Source: Fremontodendron californicum (taxonomy: Eukaryota; Streptophyta; Magnoliopsida; Malvales; Malvaceae). From it: a DNA stretch of 64,000 nucleotides. The position numbers were made by a program, and so were the translations under genes. The stretch covers positions 878,001 to 942,000 of the forward strand of contig JAULJL010000039.1 in NCBI GenBank assembly GCA_030761205.1, given 5' to 3'. Below are positions 61,582-64,000 of this stretch, piece after piece (positions within the stretch are counted from its first letter, which is position 1; every line of letters begins with the position of its first letter). Under the pieces are notes generated by a model. The model was not told where the DNA came from. It ran no database searches and was given only the letters and a program-made list of their open reading frames with translations.

Positions 61582-63870
61582 ATGTCATTTGTAGGAGGTA
61601 CAAAGAAGTCGCCGGAGAAGCCAGTGATGTCCGGCGACGACGACCTCCCATTTTTCAACGGTTCCAAACAAATAATGGAACTTCAAAAATACCCCAAAAC
61701 AGCTAAACCCACAGTTTCTCCAACACTAGCGGAGCTCTTAATGCGTGTAGATGACGCCGCCCAAAATGATGGCTCTGGTAACAATACACCGATTGATATT
61801 CATCGAGTTCTTGAGCTTGGTTATGGTTGTAGCTCAATCCCATCATCTTCGTATCCATTTGTTCTTTCTTTTAACAACTTAACTTACAGTGTCAAAGTTC
61901 GGAAAAAGTTGGCATTAATGCCGTTTTGTGTTGAGAAAGGCAATAACCTTGATGATTCTGATGATCATGGCGGCGGGATTAACAACAACAACACCAAGAT
62001 ATTGTTGAATGATATTTCGGGTGAAGCAAGAGAAGGTGAAATCATGGCGGTTCTTGGTGCAAGTGGGTCTGGGAAATCAACTTTGATTGATGCACTTGCG
62101 AATCGCATTGCAAAAGAGAGCTTAAAAGGTTCTTTAACTTTGAATGGCGAGGTTTTAGAATCGAGACTTTTGAGGGTGATTTCTGCTTACGTTATGCAGG
62201 ATGATCTTTTGTTTCCGATGCTTACTGTCGAAGAAACACTCATGTTCTCGGCTGAGTTCAGGCTTCCTCGATCGCTTTCGAAGAAGAAGAAGAAAGCTAG
62301 AGTTCAAGCTTTGATCGATCAACTAGGCTTGAGAAGTGCAGCAAAAACTGTGATCGGAGATGAAGGACATAGAGGTGTCTCTGGCGGTGAACGCCGGCGA
62401 GTTTCAATCGGAATCGACATAATTCACGATCCAATTATCCTTTTTCTCGATGAACCAACTTCCGGCTTGGACTCAACGAGTGCATTCATGGTTGTAAAAG
62501 TCTTGCAACGAATTGCGCAAAGTGGAAGCATTGTAATCATGTCCGTTCATCAGCCAAGTTACAGAATTATGAGCTTACTTGACCGTTTGATTTTCCTTTC
62601 ACATGGACAAACTGTATATAGTGGCTCTCCAACAAGCCTGCCACCTTTCTTTGCTGAGTTTGGACATCCGATTCCGGAGAACGAAAACAGGACTGAGTTC
62701 GCTCTTGATTTGATTCGTGAGCTTGAAGAAACTCCTGGTGGAACAAAAAGCTTAGTTGAATTCAACAAATCATGGCAGACTAGAAAGAATCCGACAAATG
62801 GGTCATCAAGCAAACCAAATATTAATCTTTCTCTTAAAGATGCAATCACTGCAAGCATTTCTCGAGGAAAACTAGTCTCTGGTAATACTGCAACAAATGA
62901 TTCAAATTTAACATCTTCAGTTCCAACTTTTGCTAATCCATTTTGGTTCGAAATGATAGTTATTGCTAAAAGATCGATTATAAACTCAAGAAGAATGCCT
63001 GAATTATTCGGAATTCGTTTAGGTGCAGTTCTTATAACTGGGATTATCTTAGCTACCATGTTTTGGAAGCTCGATAATTCACCTAAAGGTGTACAAGAAC
63101 GTTTAGGTTTCTTCGCTTTCGCCATGTCCACAACCTTCTACACTTGTGCTGAAGCAATCCCAGTTTTCCTTCAAGAAAGATACATTTTCATGAGAGAAAC
63201 AGCTTATAATGCTTATCGTCGTTCATCATATGTATTGGCTCAATCTTTAATCTCGATTCCATCTCTGGTTATCCTCTCGATCTCCTTCGCCGCCATAACC
63301 TTTTCGGCAGTCGGACTTTCCGGCGGGTTTTCCGGGTTTTTTTTCTTCTTCTTAACAATCTTTGCTTCCTTTTGGGCTGGAAGCTCTTTTGTAACATTCC
63401 TTTCAGGAGTCGTCGCTCATGTTATGTTAGGTTTCACTGTCGTTGTCGCCATCTTAGCTTATTTCCTTCTATTCAGTGGATTCTTCATTTCTCGGGATAG
63501 AATACCTTTATATTGGATTTGGTTTCACTACATTTCTTTAGTGAAATATCCTTACGAAGGTGTTCTTCAAAACGAGTTCGATGATCCAACAAAATGCTTC
63601 GTTCGAGGCGTACAAATGTTCGACAATACGCCGCTCGGGGCGGTGCCATTGCCGCTGAAACTGAAGCTTTTGCAAAGTATGAGCGGCGTTTTGGGCGTTA
63701 ACATCACCGGCTCAACCTGTGTTACAACCGGTAAGGATATTCTGGTTCAGCAAGGTATAACTGATATAAGCAAATGGAATTGCTTGTGGATTATTATTGC
63801 ATGGGGATTTTTGTTTAGAATTTTATTTTACTTTGCATTGTTGCTTGGGAGCAAGAACAAGAGAAGGTAA
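61582..63870 (+). CDS. Half-size ABC transporter, ABCG family (ABCG1/2/6/16/20 clade)
   Basis: Plasma-membrane exporter that works as a dimer; this clade moves lipid precursors for suberin, pollen wall or related barriers. The 762-aa intronless protein has a nucleotide-binding domain first: Walker [10 protein letters not shown] (159-167), signature [12 protein letters not shown] (from 266) and Walker [13 protein letters not shown] (Asp290/Glu291), followed by a switch His in SVHQPS. About six membrane segments follow from near residue 455, as in reverse-oriented ABCG half transporters. The N terminus has the clade's RVLELGYG and [15 protein letters not shown] blocks. The frame is open 41 codons further up, but the only upstream start-like codon is TTG (61459) with no ATG, so ATG 61582 is the start. 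All ATPase motifs are intact. Substrate cannot be read from the sequence. Confidence 0.94.
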   Translation: MSFVGGTKKSPEKPVMSGDDDLPFFNGSKQIMELQKYPKTAKPTVSPTLAELLMRVDDAAQNDGSGNNTPIDIHRVLELGYGCSSIPSSSYPFVLSFNNLTYSVKVRKKLALMPFCVEKGNNLDDSDDHGGGINNNNTKILLNDISGEAREGEIMAVLGASGSGKSTLIDALANRIAKESLKGSLTLNGEVLESRLLRVISAYVMQDDLLFPMLTVEETLMFSAEFRLPRSLSKKKKKARVQALIDQLGLRSAAKTVIGDEGHRGVSGGERRRVSIGIDIIHDPIILFLDEPTSGLDSTSAFMVVKVLQRIAQSGSIVIMSVHQPSYRIMSLLDRLIFLSHGQTVYSGSPTSLPPFFAEFGHPIPENENRTEFALDLIRELEETPGGTKSLVEFNKSWQTRKNPTNGSSSKPNINLSLKDAITASISRGKLVSGNTATNDSNLTSSVPTFANPFWFEMIVIAKRSIINSRRMPELFGIRLGAVLITGIILATMFWKLDNSPKGVQERLGFFAFAMSTTFYTCAEAIPVFLQERYIFMRETAYNAYRRSSYVLAQSLISIPSLVILSISFAAITFSAVGLSGGFSGFFFFFLTIFASFWAGSSFVTFLSGVVAHVMLGFTVVVAILAYFLLFSGFFISRDRIPLYWIWFHYISLVKYPYEGVLQNEFDDPTKCFVRGVQMFDNTPLGAVPLPLKLKLLQSMSGVLGVNITGSTCVTTGKDILVQQGITDISKWNCLWIIIAWGFLFRILFYFALLLGSKNKRR

Positions 63871-64000
63871 AATAATAATGAAATTTGTAAGGGGGATTTC
63901 AATTTTTCTTTGTTAAAACAGTTTAAATTATTCTTGATCTTCAAACATGGGATGTTGAAGCTGTTGTTGTTTGGTTTCTTTGTAGTTTCAAGTTACCAAT
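63871..64000 (+). other. ABCG 3' untranslated region
   Basis: AT-rich sequence after the TAA stop, with AATAATAATGAAA at 63871 as a weak polyadenylation signal. The window ends before the transcript end can be judged. Confidence 0.4.

Noticed and set aside
62559..63131. 190-aa minus-strand frame in ABCG
   Set aside because: Antisense shadow of a conserved coding region with no recognisable domain.

Overview
This window is nuclear DNA of a flowering plant, probably a rosid eudicot (Malvaceae is a guess from repeat style, low confidence). It is AT-rich, its genes are spliced with plant-type introns, every protein belongs to a plant family, and the space between genes is filled with small transposons. 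No complete retrotransposon, organelle segment or bacterial feature was recognised.

Layout. 1-11118: gene-free repeat block. 11119-18547 (-): 23-exon kinesin-5 motor gene, 1049 aa. 19915-21474 (+): intronless PPR protein. 21691-22653 (+): dead LAMMER-kinase (AFC) fragment with a MITE inside one exon. 27289-27889 (+): 94-aa plant-specific protein of unknown function (TIGR01589 family). 30710-31738 (+): chloroplast TPR protein like SLOW GREEN 1. 32913-37080 (-): membrane-anchored UDP-glucuronate decarboxylase (UXS), 447 aa, 7 exons, with a U12-type AT-AC intron. 38593-38666 (-): tRNA-Arg(UCG). 45809-47722 (+): intronless EXO70 (H clade). 53516-58169 (+): ER-type Ca2+-ATPase (ECA1/ECA4 type), 1061 aa, 8 exons. 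61582-63870 (+): half-size ABCG transporter, 762 aa. The exon sums of all three long spliced genes are exact multiples of three, which supports the joins.

The genes do not form a pathway; this is ordinary plant gene order. UXS (cell-wall sugar supply), EXO70 (secretion) and ABCG (barrier lipid export) all relate to the cell surface, but nothing shows co-regulation.

The most distinctive content is the repeat landscape. One hAT-like MITE family (about 140-200 bp, ends CTATGTTACTCGGACTC, 8-bp target duplications) has at least 16 copies, six of them in kinesin-5 introns in the same orientation and four in UXS introns. Other families: GC-ended elements with TA flanks, a CGTGT-rich AT family, a pair of about 570-bp hAT elements with perfect 8-bp duplications, a fold-back Mutator-like MITE, a Tourist-like element holding a 178-bp tandem array, and several tRNA-derived SINEs. 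I did not find a previously undescribed multi-gene system; the best leads are the U12 AT-AC intron, the MITE load in two housekeeping genes, the MITE in the calcium-pump promoter and the MITE-split kinase pseudogene.
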